From NCBI GenBank assembly GCA_036826635.1, contig DAISVY010000007.1, forward strand, positions 62,001 through 126,000: DNA of 64,000 nt, given 5' to 3'. The stretch comes from DAISVY01 sp036826635 (GTDB taxonomy: Bacteria; Zixibacteria; MSB-5A5; GN15; FEB-12). The notes beneath the pieces are model-generated. The model was given only the letters and a program-made list of their open reading frames with translations. It was not told the origin of the DNA and did no database searches. This document shows, piece after piece, positions 52,174 through 61,451 of the stretch. Each line of letters starts with the position of its first letter. The stretch's first letter is position 1. The translations under genes were made by a program, and so were the position numbers.

Positions 52174-52743
52174 ATGACGACAGTCGAATTATATGACCAT
52201 ACCGTTTTTTTGACCGGTTTCTCCGGTTGTGGAAAGACCACTATAGGCAGAGAACTGGCTCGCTTGTTGGGGGTCGTTTTTGTCGATACCGATGAGTTGA
52301 TTCGGAATCATACAGGCCGGAGCATCGCGGATATTTTCGAGAACGATGGAGAGAGCGTTTTTCGCCGAATGGAGCGCGGGGTGGTGGATGAACTGAGCCG
52401 TAACCGGCAACCGCGCGTTATTGCTCTGGGAGGCGGAGCCTTGCTGGACCGGCGGACACGCGAACGGGTGAGATCGCACGGGCGGCTGGTTTATCTCAGT
52501 TGTTCGTTGAAGGAACTGTGCCGTCGCCTTAAAGGAACCTCCGACCGACCGTTGCTTCGGGTACACTCCGCTGTCGGTTTGACCTCTCATGATGGTCGGG
52601 TAAAACGTGTTCGAGAACTCCTGAATGAACGCCTGCCGTACTATAAAAAAGCCGACCTGACCCTGTCCACTACGGCCCGGCAACCCGAACGGGCGGCGCG
52701 GGAGTTGTGGGCTATGCTGAGGAAACAGCGTGACCGTCATTAA
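52174..52743 (+). CDS. aroK: Shikimate kinase
   Basis: 189 residues. P-loop GFSGCGKTTIG near 15-25, shikimate-binding VDTDELI near 39-45, GESVFRRMERG near 62-72, GGGALLD near 86-92 and Arg-containing lid SDRPLLR near 124. It phosphorylates shikimate at the 3-OH. ATG at 52174 is preferred, 19 bases after the aroE stop; an earlier in-frame ATG at 52132 would overlap aroE and add 14 unrelated residues. It overlaps aroB by 14 bases. Confidence 0.93.
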   Translation: MTTVELYDHTVFLTGFSGCGKTTIGRELARLLGVVFVDTDELIRNHTGRSIADIFENDGESVFRRMERGVVDELSRNRQPRVIALGGGALLDRRTRERVRSHGRLVYLSCSLKELCRRLKGTSDRPLLRVHSAVGLTSHDGRVKRVRELLNERLPYYKKADLTLSTTARQPERAARELWAMLRKQRDRH

Positions 52744-53839
52744 AGCCAAAAGTGTCCGGGGTGACTACGCCGTAACGGTCGGCTGTGGCATTGATGACCG
52801 TCTGTGCCGAACGGTGGAATCTCACCGGCGGGGGGGACGCCTGTTCGTGTTTTACGATGCCGGTTTCTATGCTTTACACGGTGACCGGGTGAACCGAGTT
52901 TTGAGGGCCAAACGCCGTCTCGTTGAGGAACTGGTGCTGCCGTCCGGAGAGAGAACCAAATCGGCGCGTGAACTTGCCGCACTGTATGACTTTCTGCTCG
53001 ACAAAAAAGTAAGTCGCTCCGATTTGATTCTGGCCTGCGGTGGCGGGGTGACCTTGGACCTGACCGGCTACGCCTCGGCTACGACTATGCGCGGTATTCG
53101 CTGGGGGGCGGTGCCGACGACGTTGATCGGTATGGCCGACGCCGCTATCGGTGGGAAGACCGGTATCAATCATGCCCTCGGCAAAAATCTGATCGGAACT
53201 TTCTGGCCACCCTGTTTTGTGCACTGCGACGTGGGTTCTCTGGCCACTCTGGATCGCCGCCAGATGACGGCCGGTTTCGGGGAACTGCTTAAGACGGCTG
53301 GTTTGGCCGGAGGGGAATTCCTTGAGCGGCTAAAGAATTACCCGTTGTCGCACGATCTCTATGATAACAGGCGGCTGGTCGCTTTGGTCGCCCGTGCGGT
53401 TCGTTATAAAGTCGCCCGGGTGGCGCGCGATGAACGGGACAGGGATGCTCGGATGGTGCTAAATTACGGTCACACTTTTGCCCATGGTTTGGAAAAAGCT
53501 GACGGCTACCGGCGACTGCTGCACGGCGAGGCGGTGATTCTGGGGATCCATGCGGCCCTCGATCTTGGTGCACGGTTGGGCTGTCATTCGCGGGGACTCG
53601 AGGATTACCGCGATTTAGCGGAGCGATTTATCCGTATGCTGCCGCGTCGCCGTATCGACTCGACGCGTGTGCTTGAGGCTATGGAACTGGACAAGAAACG
53701 TGACACCGGCGGGGCCAGATTTGTCCTGCTGCAGCGGCCGGGAAAACCTGTAATCCGTGGCGGTATCTCACGCCGTAACGTGAAAGCCGCGCTGGAAGAT
53801 ACGCTGGATTACTATCACATGAGGGGGCGGGATGCCTAA
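52730..53839 (+). CDS. aroB: 3-dehydroquinate synthase
   Basis: 369 residues from GTG at 52730, overlapping aroK by 14 bases. NAD-binding ACGGGVTLDLTGYAS near 100-114, PTTLIGMADAAIGGKTGIN near 125-143, zinc ligands in GFGELLKTA (Glu), LLHGEAVI (His) and NYGHTFAHGLE (His). It converts DAHP to 3-dehydroquinate. The residue after GELLK is T where most enzymes have Y/H-G, and the protein has an Arg-rich C-terminal third. Overlaps aroQ by 8 bases. Confidence 0.95.
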   Translation: MTVIKAKSVRGDYAVTVGCGIDDRLCRTVESHRRGGRLFVFYDAGFYALHGDRVNRVLRAKRRLVEELVLPSGERTKSARELAALYDFLLDKKVSRSDLILACGGGVTLDLTGYASATTMRGIRWGAVPTTLIGMADAAIGGKTGINHALGKNLIGTFWPPCFVHCDVGSLATLDRRQMTAGFGELLKTAGLAGGEFLERLKNYPLSHDLYDNRRLVALVARAVRYKVARVARDERDRDARMVLNYGHTFAHGLEKADGYRRLLHGEAVILGIHAALDLGARLGCHSRGLEDYRDLAERFIRMLPRRRIDSTRVLEAMELDKKRDTGGARFVLLQRPGKPVIRGGISRRNVKAALEDTLDYYHMRGRDA

Positions 53840-54269
53840 GATTCTGGTGGTTAACGGGCCCAATATGAACCTGCTGGGCATGCGGGAGCCGGACAAATAC
53901 GGCCATGCCGCTCTTGACGAGATCAATGCGAGGCTGAAGCAGCGGGCGTCGGACGCGGGTGTTGACCTGGTGTTTTTCCAGTCCAACCATGAGGGGGAGA
54001 TGATCGATTTCATTCATCGCGAGGGTCGCGACGCGGACGGTATGATCATCAATCCGGCGGCCTACACCACGACCAGCTACGCGATACGCGACGCTATTGC
54101 CGCGGTGGGAATAAAGACGGTAGAAGTACATGTTACTAATATCTTCGCACGCGAGGAATTCCGGCAACGGTCGGTCGTCGCGCCGGTGTGTGACGGTCAG
54201 GTGGCGGGTTTGGGAGAACGTGGTTATGAACTGGCCCTTTTGTATTTCGTCGAGGGGAAAAGGAAATAA
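53832..54269 (+). CDS. aroQ: Type II 3-dehydroquinate dehydratase
   Basis: 145 residues. GPNMNLLGMREPDKYG near 9-24 with the catalytic Tyr, FFQSNHEGEMIDFIH near 48-62, INPAAYTTTSYAIRDA near 73-88, EVHVTNIFAREEFR near 98-111 with catalytic His and Arg. Dodecameric type II enzyme family. Overlaps aroB by 8 bases; last recognised shikimate gene of the operon (chorismate synthase aroC is absent). Confidence 0.96.
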   Translation: MPKILVVNGPNMNLLGMREPDKYGHAALDEINARLKQRASDAGVDLVFFQSNHEGEMIDFIHREGRDADGMIINPAAYTTTSYAIRDAIAAVGIKTVEVHVTNIFAREEFRQRSVVAPVCDGQVAGLGERGYELALLYFVEGKRK

Positions 54270-54273
54270 GACG

Positions 54274-55854
54274 ATGAGAGTTGGATACCATACGATATTG
54301 TCGCTGCTGGTAGTGTTTCTGGTGGCCGGTTGTTCTCAGCCGGGCGGTTCGCTCGGTAAGCGTGATCCCGTGCCGACCCTGGATTCTCTTGAGATCAAAA
54401 CCGACTGGCTGGATTATCGAATCGGTCAGGAGCGCTGGGAAAAGATGATCACCGGGCAGTCCGATTCACTTGAAATTTTCGAGCATCTTTATCGGGCCGT
54501 TATCAGTGACGAGGCGGTCTTTGCCAGTTTGCAGGGGAGTCGGCCCCGGTTTCACGATGAGATCGATAAACGTCGTTACGATATATTGTACGCCGATGTT
54601 CTGCGAGCGGCGATTGATAACAGCCCGATTGTCGAACCGGTTTACGATTCGCTGGTCGACTATTTCGCAACCGACTGGTGTACTCTGGACGGTGTGAGTC
54701 AGTCGGTCGAGAAGGTAAAAGAGACAATGCGCCGAGGCGAGCGGTCGATTGATCGTGAAACAGCCTTCCGCGCTCTCGCTCAGCCGGCCCCGGACGTTAT
54801 TCAACAGTTCGGGCGTCTCGTGCGTTTGCGCAATCAGGCCGCCCGACGTATGGGGTACAGCGACTATTTCAGTCTGGTGGCGCACCTGGCCGAAGAAACC
54901 CCCGAGGCTTACGACGCCTTGATCGACCGGATTGATTCCGTCACGCGCCCGAAGTACGAGGAAGTGTTGCAGGAACTGCGCCGCCGCAACAACGACGGCG
55001 TGGTGGAAATCTGGGACTGGGAGAGCGGTTTTGCCTCGATCTGCCGCGAGGTCGACAGCCGGCTTCCGGTCGATTCGCAGTTGGCTTTCGTCAAAAGAAG
55101 TTTGTTCGCTCTGGGTTTCGATTTGGACAGTCTGTCGGTTTATTTTCATTTCGGCGAAGTGGGCGGGATACCTGTTGAAACTCAAACATTGATTGTCAGG
55201 GCGCCGTATGATGTTCGCGTGGTGGTAAATCTCTCCGATGGTCTGGCCGGGACGGTGGCCCTCATGCGGGCGATTGCTACGGCCGTTCAAGTGTGTGAGT
55301 CGGCTCAGGACAGTCAACTCCTCTCGGGAGCCAGAGAGCCGGTGTGGCGGGAGAGTATAGCCGAACTTTTCGAACGGTTTTGTTACGAACCGCAATGGCT
55401 GGTTCGATACGCCGGTTTGCCGGAGAGCGAGATGGTTCGTTTCGAGGCGGCGGTGCGAGCCCGTCAGCTTTTGAATATCCGTTTGCTGCTTGCTCAGGCC
55501 GCTTTCGAACGAGAGGTCTACCGTAATCCCAATGCGGATTTCGGCGGGTTGTACTGGGATCTGTTTGCACGTTATACGATGTTGCCGCGGCATGATGATC
55601 TGGCCTGGTGGGCGGCCGATGAAGCTTTTGTGACGGCCCCGTTGAGTCGACAGGACCTCTTGTCGGCGCATATGGCCGCCGCCCAGACTATAGTTTATTT
55701 GCGTGATAATTACGGGCATATAATCGACAATCCGGAAGTTCGCTCGTTTTTGGTGCATAATTACTTTCGTTTCGGCAGTCGCTATCCCTGGCGCGATCTC
55801 GTAGAGAGAGCCACCGGGAAACCGGTTTCGGCCGCGGCGCTCGGTTTACTCTGA
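54274..55854 (+). CDS. Lipoprotein resembling M2/M3 metallopeptidases but without the zinc motif
   Basis: 526 residues. Lipobox LVVFLVAGC with Cys at residue 19, so it is a lipoprotein. The body is helical with M2/M3-like stretches: LVRLRNQAARRMGYSDYFSL near 183-202, and RESIAELFERFC and LVERATGKPVSAAALGLL near the end. Where M2 peptidases have HEMGH, this protein has AVQVCESAQ (near residue 340), and HEAIGD is replaced by RESIAE, so both zinc His are absent while one Glu remains. It is likely a non-catalytic binding or scaffold form. ATG at 54274 is 4 bases after the aroQ stop, with AAGGAA upstream; an in-frame start at 54130 would lie inside aroQ. The link to the shikimate operon seems positional. 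Confidence 0.7.
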   Translation: MRVGYHTILSLLVVFLVAGCSQPGGSLGKRDPVPTLDSLEIKTDWLDYRIGQERWEKMITGQSDSLEIFEHLYRAVISDEAVFASLQGSRPRFHDEIDKRRYDILYADVLRAAIDNSPIVEPVYDSLVDYFATDWCTLDGVSQSVEKVKETMRRGERSIDRETAFRALAQPAPDVIQQFGRLVRLRNQAARRMGYSDYFSLVAHLAEETPEAYDALIDRIDSVTRPKYEEVLQELRRRNNDGVVEIWDWESGFASICREVDSRLPVDSQLAFVKRSLFALGFDLDSLSVYFHFGEVGGIPVETQTLIVRAPYDVRVVVNLSDGLAGTVALMRAIATAVQVCESAQDSQLLSGAREPVWRESIAELFERFCYEPQWLVRYAGLPESEMVRFEAAVRARQLLNIRLLLAQAAFEREVYRNPNADFGGLYWDLFARYTMLPRHDDLAWWAADEAFVTAPLSRQDLLSAHMAAAQTIVYLRDNYGHIIDNPEVRSFLVHNYFRFGSRYPWRDLVERATGKPVSAAALGLL

Positions 55855-55954
55855 GCGAGACGCGCGTTTCTGTCGACTGTCCGGCCCAGCCGATTTCCCT
55901 TGTCCGATTCGGGCTTCTGTTTTACCGTATACGGCACTGCGTAAGAGTGTGCCT

Positions 55955-57325
55955 ATGACGGACGATAACATCAAAGCTCAGTCTCGGGATATTACTTCCG
56001 GTCCTATCCTGCGCACGGTACTGGTGCTGGCGCTTCCGGTGACGCTCGGCATGTTCATGGAAGTCCTGTTGTCGATTACGGATTTCTACTGGGTCGGCAA
56101 GCTGGGGGCATCGGCCCAGGATGCCGTTACGACCTCAATGGTGGTCATCTGGACGGTTTTTTCCGCCGTGGCTATTATCAGTATAGGAATTACCGCGCTG
56201 GTTTCGCGTTACGTCGGAAGGGGCGATCACGAGGCCGCCGGTCACTATATTCGCCAGTCGCTCTGGCTGGCCATAGCTATCGGAATCATTCTTACTTTGG
56301 CCGGTTATGCCCTGACGCCGTCTTTGGTCGGTTTTATGGGGGCGGGTAAGGCAACCACCGTGCACGCCATACCGTACCTTCGCATTTTCTTCGTGGCCAA
56401 TCTGTTTTTGTTCCTTTCGGAATCCGTCTATGCTGTCTTTCGGGCATCGGGCGACACCAAAACACCGATGAGAGTCGGGGTGACGGTGGTCAGTCTGAAC
56501 ATGGTGCTCGATCCGATACTCATTTTCGGGGTTGGGCCGGTTCCCGCTCTGGGGGTGCCGGGGGCGAGCATGGCGACAAGCATATCATACTTGATCGGTG
56601 TCGTATTGATTTTCCGGCAACTGCTCAGGGGAAAGCTCGGTTATCCGACCGGGCGACTCCTGCGCGACCGTCCCGAAATCCGCAGTATGCTGAAAATTGC
56701 GCGGATCGGTTTGCCCATCGCCAGCCAGCAGTTGGTGTTCGTATTGGTCTACTGGTTTTTGATAGATTATGTCCACGAGTTCGGGGAAGCGGCCGGTGCG
56801 GCTATGGGCATAGGCAACCGCATGGAGTCCATCTCGTATCTGATTTGCAGTGGCCTGTCGATAGCCGCATCGACAACCGTGGGACAAAACCTTGGTGCCG
56901 ACAAACCGGATCGAGCCGTCCGTTGTGCCTGGAGTGCGGCCGGGCTGGGGATTGGCTGTACTCTTTTTCTCTCCATCTTTTTTATCGGTCTGCCCGGTTT
57001 GCTGGCCTCGGTGTTCACTTCCGATCCCCGGGTGAAGGCAATCGCGGTCGACTATCTCGTAATCCTCGGGTTGTCTCAGTTTACCATGGCGGTGGAGATC
57101 ATTCTCGAAGGTGCTTTTTCGGGAGCCGGGGACACGGTCCCGCCGATGATTGTCATGATTCCCGGATCACTGGCCCGGATTCCGCTCGCTTATTATCTGG
57201 CTTTTGAACTCGACTGGGGTATCAACGGTATCTGGTGGACCCTGACGATCACATCTTTTGCCAAGGCGCTGGTGCTGGCCTGGTGGTTCAGTCGGGGGCG
57301 CTGGAAACTGAAGCGAGTCGGATAA
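55955..57325 (+). CDS. MATE-family efflux protein
   Basis: 456 residues with 12 hydrophobic segments in two MatE halves (about 15-190 and 240-400). First half has ALPVTLGMFMEVLLSITDFYWVGKLG, second IGLPIASQQLVFVLVYWFLIDYV. MATE carriers export drugs or metabolites with Na+ or H+ exchange. ATG at 55955 is preferred over GTG at 55949, two codons upstream. No clear operon partner; a 100-base gap separates it from the lipoprotein gene. Confidence 0.9.
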   Translation: MTDDNIKAQSRDITSGPILRTVLVLALPVTLGMFMEVLLSITDFYWVGKLGASAQDAVTTSMVVIWTVFSAVAIISIGITALVSRYVGRGDHEAAGHYIRQSLWLAIAIGIILTLAGYALTPSLVGFMGAGKATTVHAIPYLRIFFVANLFLFLSESVYAVFRASGDTKTPMRVGVTVVSLNMVLDPILIFGVGPVPALGVPGASMATSISYLIGVVLIFRQLLRGKLGYPTGRLLRDRPEIRSMLKIARIGLPIASQQLVFVLVYWFLIDYVHEFGEAAGAAMGIGNRMESISYLICSGLSIAASTTVGQNLGADKPDRAVRCAWSAAGLGIGCTLFLSIFFIGLPGLLASVFTSDPRVKAIAVDYLVILGLSQFTMAVEIILEGAFSGAGDTVPPMIVMIPGSLARIPLAYYLAFELDWGINGIWWTLTITSFAKALVLAWWFSRGRWKLKRVG

Positions 57326-57329
57326 AACG

Positions 57330-57358
57330 TTGACGGTCGCCGGACCACGCCGTTTATT
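57330..57358 (+). promoter_or_regulatory. Candidate promoter upstream of the M1-type peptidase operon
   Basis: TTGACG (57330-57335) and TTTATT (57353-57358), spacing 17. The leader to the TTG start at 57591 would be about 225 bases; nothing else is recognised in this gap. Confidence 0.35.
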
Positions 57359-57590
57359 CACTAAGTTCCGTTCCTGCAGGCAATAACGAAAGAGTCGAAA
57401 GGTTGACCCCGATGTTTCGTGCTTGCCTGTGTTTTGTGACAAGAGATAACTCCGACTTCCGCCACGGGATATCTGGATGGGGACATATCGGGACCCGCAA
57501 AAGAAAGATGGTCAGTAGTCGCGGGCCGGGAAGGAATTCAATTGAAGCCGGATGACAAAATCGAAGTCCGCATAGAGGGGATAGGCAGCC

Positions 57591-59369
57591 TTGAGAACAG
57601 GGTGGCTTAGTATTGTCGTCTTCGTGCTGACGGCAGCGATGGCAAGGGCTGCTGACCGGATCAGTATTGAGGCGACTCTCGACACCGACAGCAACACGGT
57701 TGTCGGAATCATGGAATGGACGTTGCCACCGCGCGCGTCGTTCCCTGCCGATTTGCGTTTTCAATTATATCCCAATCAATTCGTCGACAGGGTGGAATCC
57801 GGTGGCGTGGTCGTTGAGTCGCTTTTCGTCGACGGTCATGATATTACCGCAGCCATGGAGATTGACGGTACCGATCTCTACGTGCCGCTTCCTGAGCGAT
57901 TTGAGCCCGGCGAGTCACTGCTCGTGCGCGCTTGTTTCACGAGTCGGCTGCCGCACAGTTGGCGACGTTTTGGCCGTTATGCCGGGCAGTATTCACTGGT
58001 CGCCTGGTATCCCGCGCCGGCGCCGTATCGGAACGGTGACTGGCAGAAAATAGAGTACCGCCCGTTTCTTGAACCATACGCGGAGTTGGTCGATTTCGAA
58101 GCGGTTGTGCATGTGCCCGATTCACTCAATATCATAGCGCCCGGTTTGCGATTTGTTGAGTCGGCCGATGGACTTACCACCGCCCGGATCGAGCTGGAAG
58201 CGGCCAACAGTCTGCCGTTGGTGATTGCTTCCGGTTACGAGACGGACAGCGTGTCCGTATTGGACGACGTTATGCTGCGCGTGTACTATCGGCCGGAGCA
58301 CCGGCACGCCGTTGATTCGCTGTGCCGGTCAGTGGTGACCACGCTGGAATATATGTCCGAGTACGTGGCTCCGTATCCCTTCGGTGAACTGAATGTGGTA
58401 ATCGGCGGGTTGTGGACCGACAGTGGCTTGGAGCTTCCGCGCATGATCCTCATGGGACCTCCGCCGCGAGTTTTCCAGACCCGTATATACTGGGAAACAG
58501 TCATTCATGAGGTGATTCACCAGTGGTTCTATGGTTTGGTCAACAGTAATCAGGCTGTCGCACCCTGGCTGGATGAGGCGGTGACTCAGTATTTCACCGA
58601 GAAGGTCATCAAAGAAACGGCCGGTGGAGATGGGGCCGATCTGATATCTTGCTGGGGCTTGACGCTGGATAATGCTACGACTAATCGTTTTTTCGGTCGT
58701 CCCGTTTTTGACCTTACGCCGCTTGACCAGCCGGTTGAACGGCTTTGTGACGACGATGAATATTACCGTGTTATATACGGCAAGGGGCCCAAGGTCATTC
58801 ACACTTTGACCGCCCTGATGGGACCGGTGGCCGAACGGCGGTTCTGGCAGGAGTATGTATCGCAGTATCGGTTCCGCACGCCGCGGCCGGAAGATTTTAT
58901 CAGGATTGCCGACAAATATTTGCCTCGGACAGACAGGGCCGACGCCCGGACGCTGCTCGGCAGTTGCGGTGCGACGGATTTCGAAATCATTTCGCTTAGC
59001 AGTGAACGGGTCTCTGTAGCCTCGGATTCGGTCGATACTTCGGCTGTCCCCGCTGAGCGTTTCGACGTTGTCGTTGAGTATGCGGCCCATCAGCCGCTTG
59101 GTTTTCCGGTTGATCTGCGGGTGGAATTTTTCGATGGCACCGTTGTGGATACGGTTCTGGAACCGTGGGCGGGTCGGAACAGCGTAACTTTCACGGCCGG
59201 CAGCCCGGCTGTGGGGGCAGTCATCGATCCGGAGTACAAGTATGCCATTGACATGAACCTGCTCAACAATTCGCTGGTCAAAATCCGTTCCCGGGGGGCC
59301 GGACTGCGTTTGTTCTCCGGGATAACGTTCCTGGTCGAATCTCTCTTCAGCACTTTGTGGGGGCTGTGA
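57591..59369 (+). CDS. M1-type zinc aminopeptidase-like exported protein
   Basis: 592 residues. Signal peptide WLSIVVFVLTAAMARA. N-terminal beta domain about 20-220, peptidase domain about 225-450 with H306-E307-V-I-H310 and E329, exactly the HEXXH-X18-E spacing of M1 peptidases. Tyr in EYYRVIYGKGPKVIH is a good match to the catalytic Tyr. The GAMEN loop is replaced by GGLWTDSGLELP, so the substrate N-terminus may be bound differently. C-terminal beta domain about 480-570, then a hydrophobic end. Start is TTG with GAGGGGATAGG upstream. Overlaps the next gene by one base (TGATG). Confidence 0.85.
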   Translation: MRTGWLSIVVFVLTAAMARAADRISIEATLDTDSNTVVGIMEWTLPPRASFPADLRFQLYPNQFVDRVESGGVVVESLFVDGHDITAAMEIDGTDLYVPLPERFEPGESLLVRACFTSRLPHSWRRFGRYAGQYSLVAWYPAPAPYRNGDWQKIEYRPFLEPYAELVDFEAVVHVPDSLNIIAPGLRFVESADGLTTARIELEAANSLPLVIASGYETDSVSVLDDVMLRVYYRPEHRHAVDSLCRSVVTTLEYMSEYVAPYPFGELNVVIGGLWTDSGLELPRMILMGPPPRVFQTRIYWETVIHEVIHQWFYGLVNSNQAVAPWLDEAVTQYFTEKVIKETAGGDGADLISCWGLTLDNATTNRFFGRPVFDLTPLDQPVERLCDDDEYYRVIYGKGPKVIHTLTALMGPVAERRFWQEYVSQYRFRTPRPEDFIRIADKYLPRTDRADARTLLGSCGATDFEIISLSSERVSVASDSVDTSAVPAERFDVVVEYAAHQPLGFPVDLRVEFFDGTVVDTVLEPWAGRNSVTFTAGSPAVGAVIDPEYKYAIDMNLLNNSLVKIRSRGAGLRLFSGITFLVESLFSTLWGL

Positions 59370-60268
59370 TGCGGACGCTGATAGCCGACGGACTGAGAAA
59401 TTTCCATTGCAATCGGCGGCTGTGGGGCTGGCTGTATCTGGGCAAACTTGCAGCGACGCTAATTTTCACGCTGCCGGTTTTTATCATGGTCAACCCATCC
59501 CTGGAATACTCCGACTATGCTGTCCCGCTGCTCAAATCGTGGTCCGTGGGAGTCATTTGGGAACTGACGATGACCCATGAGCAGCTCTTTCCGACTTTTC
59601 TCTCGGTGTTGCTGTTTTTGTCTCTGCTGGTGTTTCTGGTCAAGCAGTTTCTGAACGGCGGTATATATGTTTCGTTTCTTGCGAACACGAAGACAGGGGT
59701 AAGGGAGTTTTTTGCCGAAGGGGCGGCGCTGTTCACGGGAAATCTGAAGATTTCGTTGTTCATGCTGGTGATATACGTGCCGATGTTGATTGCCTCTCAG
59801 ATCGTGGTCGAACTGGTGCCGGCCGATTTGTTCGGGAGTTTCGGTGCGTTTGCTTTCACCAAGCCGATTGCCCGGGTTGTGCTCCTGTACCTGTTTATGA
59901 TTACGGTTTCGATTCTCTCGGACTGTCTGCGGCTGCATCTGGTTCTCCATCCCGCCGCCCGATTCGGGGAAAGACTGCGGGAGGCTACGAACTTCTATCT
60001 TGTCCGGCTTGTAAAACTGAATGTCCTTTACTATCTATACTTCGTGCCGTTCGTATTGATCTGGCTGCTGGTGGAGAAACTTGCCCTGACCGTGACCGGC
60101 GGCCTGGGGTCGGTGGTCGGAGTGTGGCTGGAACTGGCGCTGTTCCAACTCTGCTCGCTGCTTCGTACCGGCCAGTCGCTGGCCTTCACGGCGAGTCTGG
60201 CGGGTCCGGCGCGGGGAGCCTTGGGCGGCCGTTTTGTCGTTGACCGGAAAGAGAGTATGGGTGACTGA
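59369..60268 (+). CDS. Integral membrane protein of unknown function
   Basis: 299 residues with about six hydrophobic segments (about 22-42, 75-97, 122-145, 165-190, 215-240 and 250-270). The ATG shares its A with the TGA of the peptidase gene (TGATG), so translation is coupled. Repeated FLSLLVFLVKQFLNGG and helical membrane segments suggest a DUF4013-like or ABC-like permease, but no certain family. Probably functions with the M1-type protein as an envelope pair. Confidence 0.7.
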   Translation: MRTLIADGLRNFHCNRRLWGWLYLGKLAATLIFTLPVFIMVNPSLEYSDYAVPLLKSWSVGVIWELTMTHEQLFPTFLSVLLFLSLLVFLVKQFLNGGIYVSFLANTKTGVREFFAEGAALFTGNLKISLFMLVIYVPMLIASQIVVELVPADLFGSFGAFAFTKPIARVVLLYLFMITVSILSDCLRLHLVLHPAARFGERLREATNFYLVRLVKLNVLYYLYFVPFVLIWLLVEKLALTVTGGLGSVVGVWLELALFQLCSLLRTGQSLAFTASLAGPARGALGGRFVVDRKESMGD

Positions 60269-61451
60269 GCAACTTTATTACAAGGACTCGACACGGCTGG
60301 AATTTGAGGCGGTAATTGTAAGCAGCCGCGCTCAGGATGAGCGGTTTGTCACTGTTCTGGATCGCTCGGCTTTTTACCCCACTTCCGGGGGACAGCTTCA
60401 CGACGTCGGATGGCTGAATGATGTCCCGGTTGTCGACGTCATGGAATCGGACGAAGGGGAAGTGTGGCATGTTACGGCTGAATCGGTCGGACGGCCCGGC
60501 GACAGGGTGAAGGGAGTTGTTGACCAACTGCGACGGCGGCGGCATTGTCAGACGCACACGGCACAGCATATTCTGTCCGCGGTGTTCGTGAAGCTGTACG
60601 ATCTGGAAACGGTTTCCATGCATCTCGGTGAAGAATACGCGGCGATAGAACTGCCGGTGAAAAGCATTTCGGACGAACAGGTGCAGGCCGCGGAGAGACG
60701 GGCCAACGAGATCATTTCCTCGAACGCACCGGTGGAGATAAAATTCGTCGACCGTCAACAGGCGGCAGATCTGCCGTTGCGCAAAACACCCGGGCGCAGC
60801 GGTACCCTTCGGATTATCGGAATCGGTGATTTCGATTACTCGGCCTGCGGGGGGACACACTGCCGGGGGACCGCCGAAGTCGGGTTGGTGAAGGTAACGG
60901 GATGGGAAAAAATAAGGGGGAATACGCTGGTTAAATTTCTGGCCGGTGATCTGGCTGTCGAGGATTATGCCCGGCGATTCACGATTACCGACCGTTTGAC
61001 CCGTTCTTTTACCTGTCATCTTAACGATCTTGAGGGCAGGGTGAGTAAACTGACCGACGAAAACAAGGAACTGCGTCGTTCCCTCGCCGCGGCACAGAAG
61101 GAGCTTCTGCCGATCAGGGTGCGCGAACTGGCCGGGACCGCGCAGACTCACGGCTCGTTGCCATGGGTGGGGCAGATTGTGGATGATGTCGATACGTCGC
61201 TGGCCGCGACTATGGCCGGCGAAGTCGCGAGTGAAATCAAGGGGCTGGCGGTGCTCATCATCGGCGGACGTTTGATCATTGCTGTCGCTTCGGGTACGGA
61301 ACTGCACGCCGGCAATTTGGCCCGGGAATTGGCCGCCCGCACGGGACTGAAAGGCGGCGGCAGCGAGAAGGTCGCTCAAATAGGCGGAGCCGACGCCGCC
61401 CGGCTCGCGGAATACGTGAAAACGGTTTTGTCGCTGATAGACGATGCGTAA
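60261..61451 (+). CDS. AlaX-like alanyl-tRNA editing protein with C-terminal DHHA1 domain
   Basis: 396 residues. Starts MTEQLYYKDSTRLEFEA; the N-terminal part (about 1-100) is AlaRS-like, the editing site is HTAQHILSAVF near 96-106 (two His) and CGGTHC near 193-198 (Cys and His), which bind zinc and hydrolyse mischarged Ser/Gly-tRNA(Ala). A coiled-coil linker (about 245-280) and a DHHA1 domain (about 305-396, GLKGGGSEKVAQIGG) follow. No catalytic aminoacylation domain is present. GTG at 60261 overlaps the membrane gene by 8 bases and matches the family start; GGAAAGAGAG lies upstream. Confidence 0.9.
   Translation: MTEQLYYKDSTRLEFEAVIVSSRAQDERFVTVLDRSAFYPTSGGQLHDVGWLNDVPVVDVMESDEGEVWHVTAESVGRPGDRVKGVVDQLRRRRHCQTHTAQHILSAVFVKLYDLETVSMHLGEEYAAIELPVKSISDEQVQAAERRANEIISSNAPVEIKFVDRQQAADLPLRKTPGRSGTLRIIGIGDFDYSACGGTHCRGTAEVGLVKVTGWEKIRGNTLVKFLAGDLAVEDYARRFTITDRLTRSFTCHLNDLEGRVSKLTDENKELRRSLAAAQKELLPIRVRELAGTAQTHGSLPWVGQIVDDVDTSLAATMAGEVASEIKGLAVLIIGGRLIIAVASGTELHAGNLARELAARTGLKGGGSEKVAQIGGADAARLAEYVKTVLSLIDDA

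Noticed and set aside
54466..55758. 430-codon open frame on the minus strand
   Set aside because: Antisense to the lipoprotein gene, which has a lipobox and M2/M3 likeness; the antisense product has no domain or start signal.
55887..55930. Guanidine or other riboswitch upstream of the MATE gene
   Set aside because: Only a weak GC hairpin followed by TTCTGTTTT is present; the conserved riboswitch motifs are absent.
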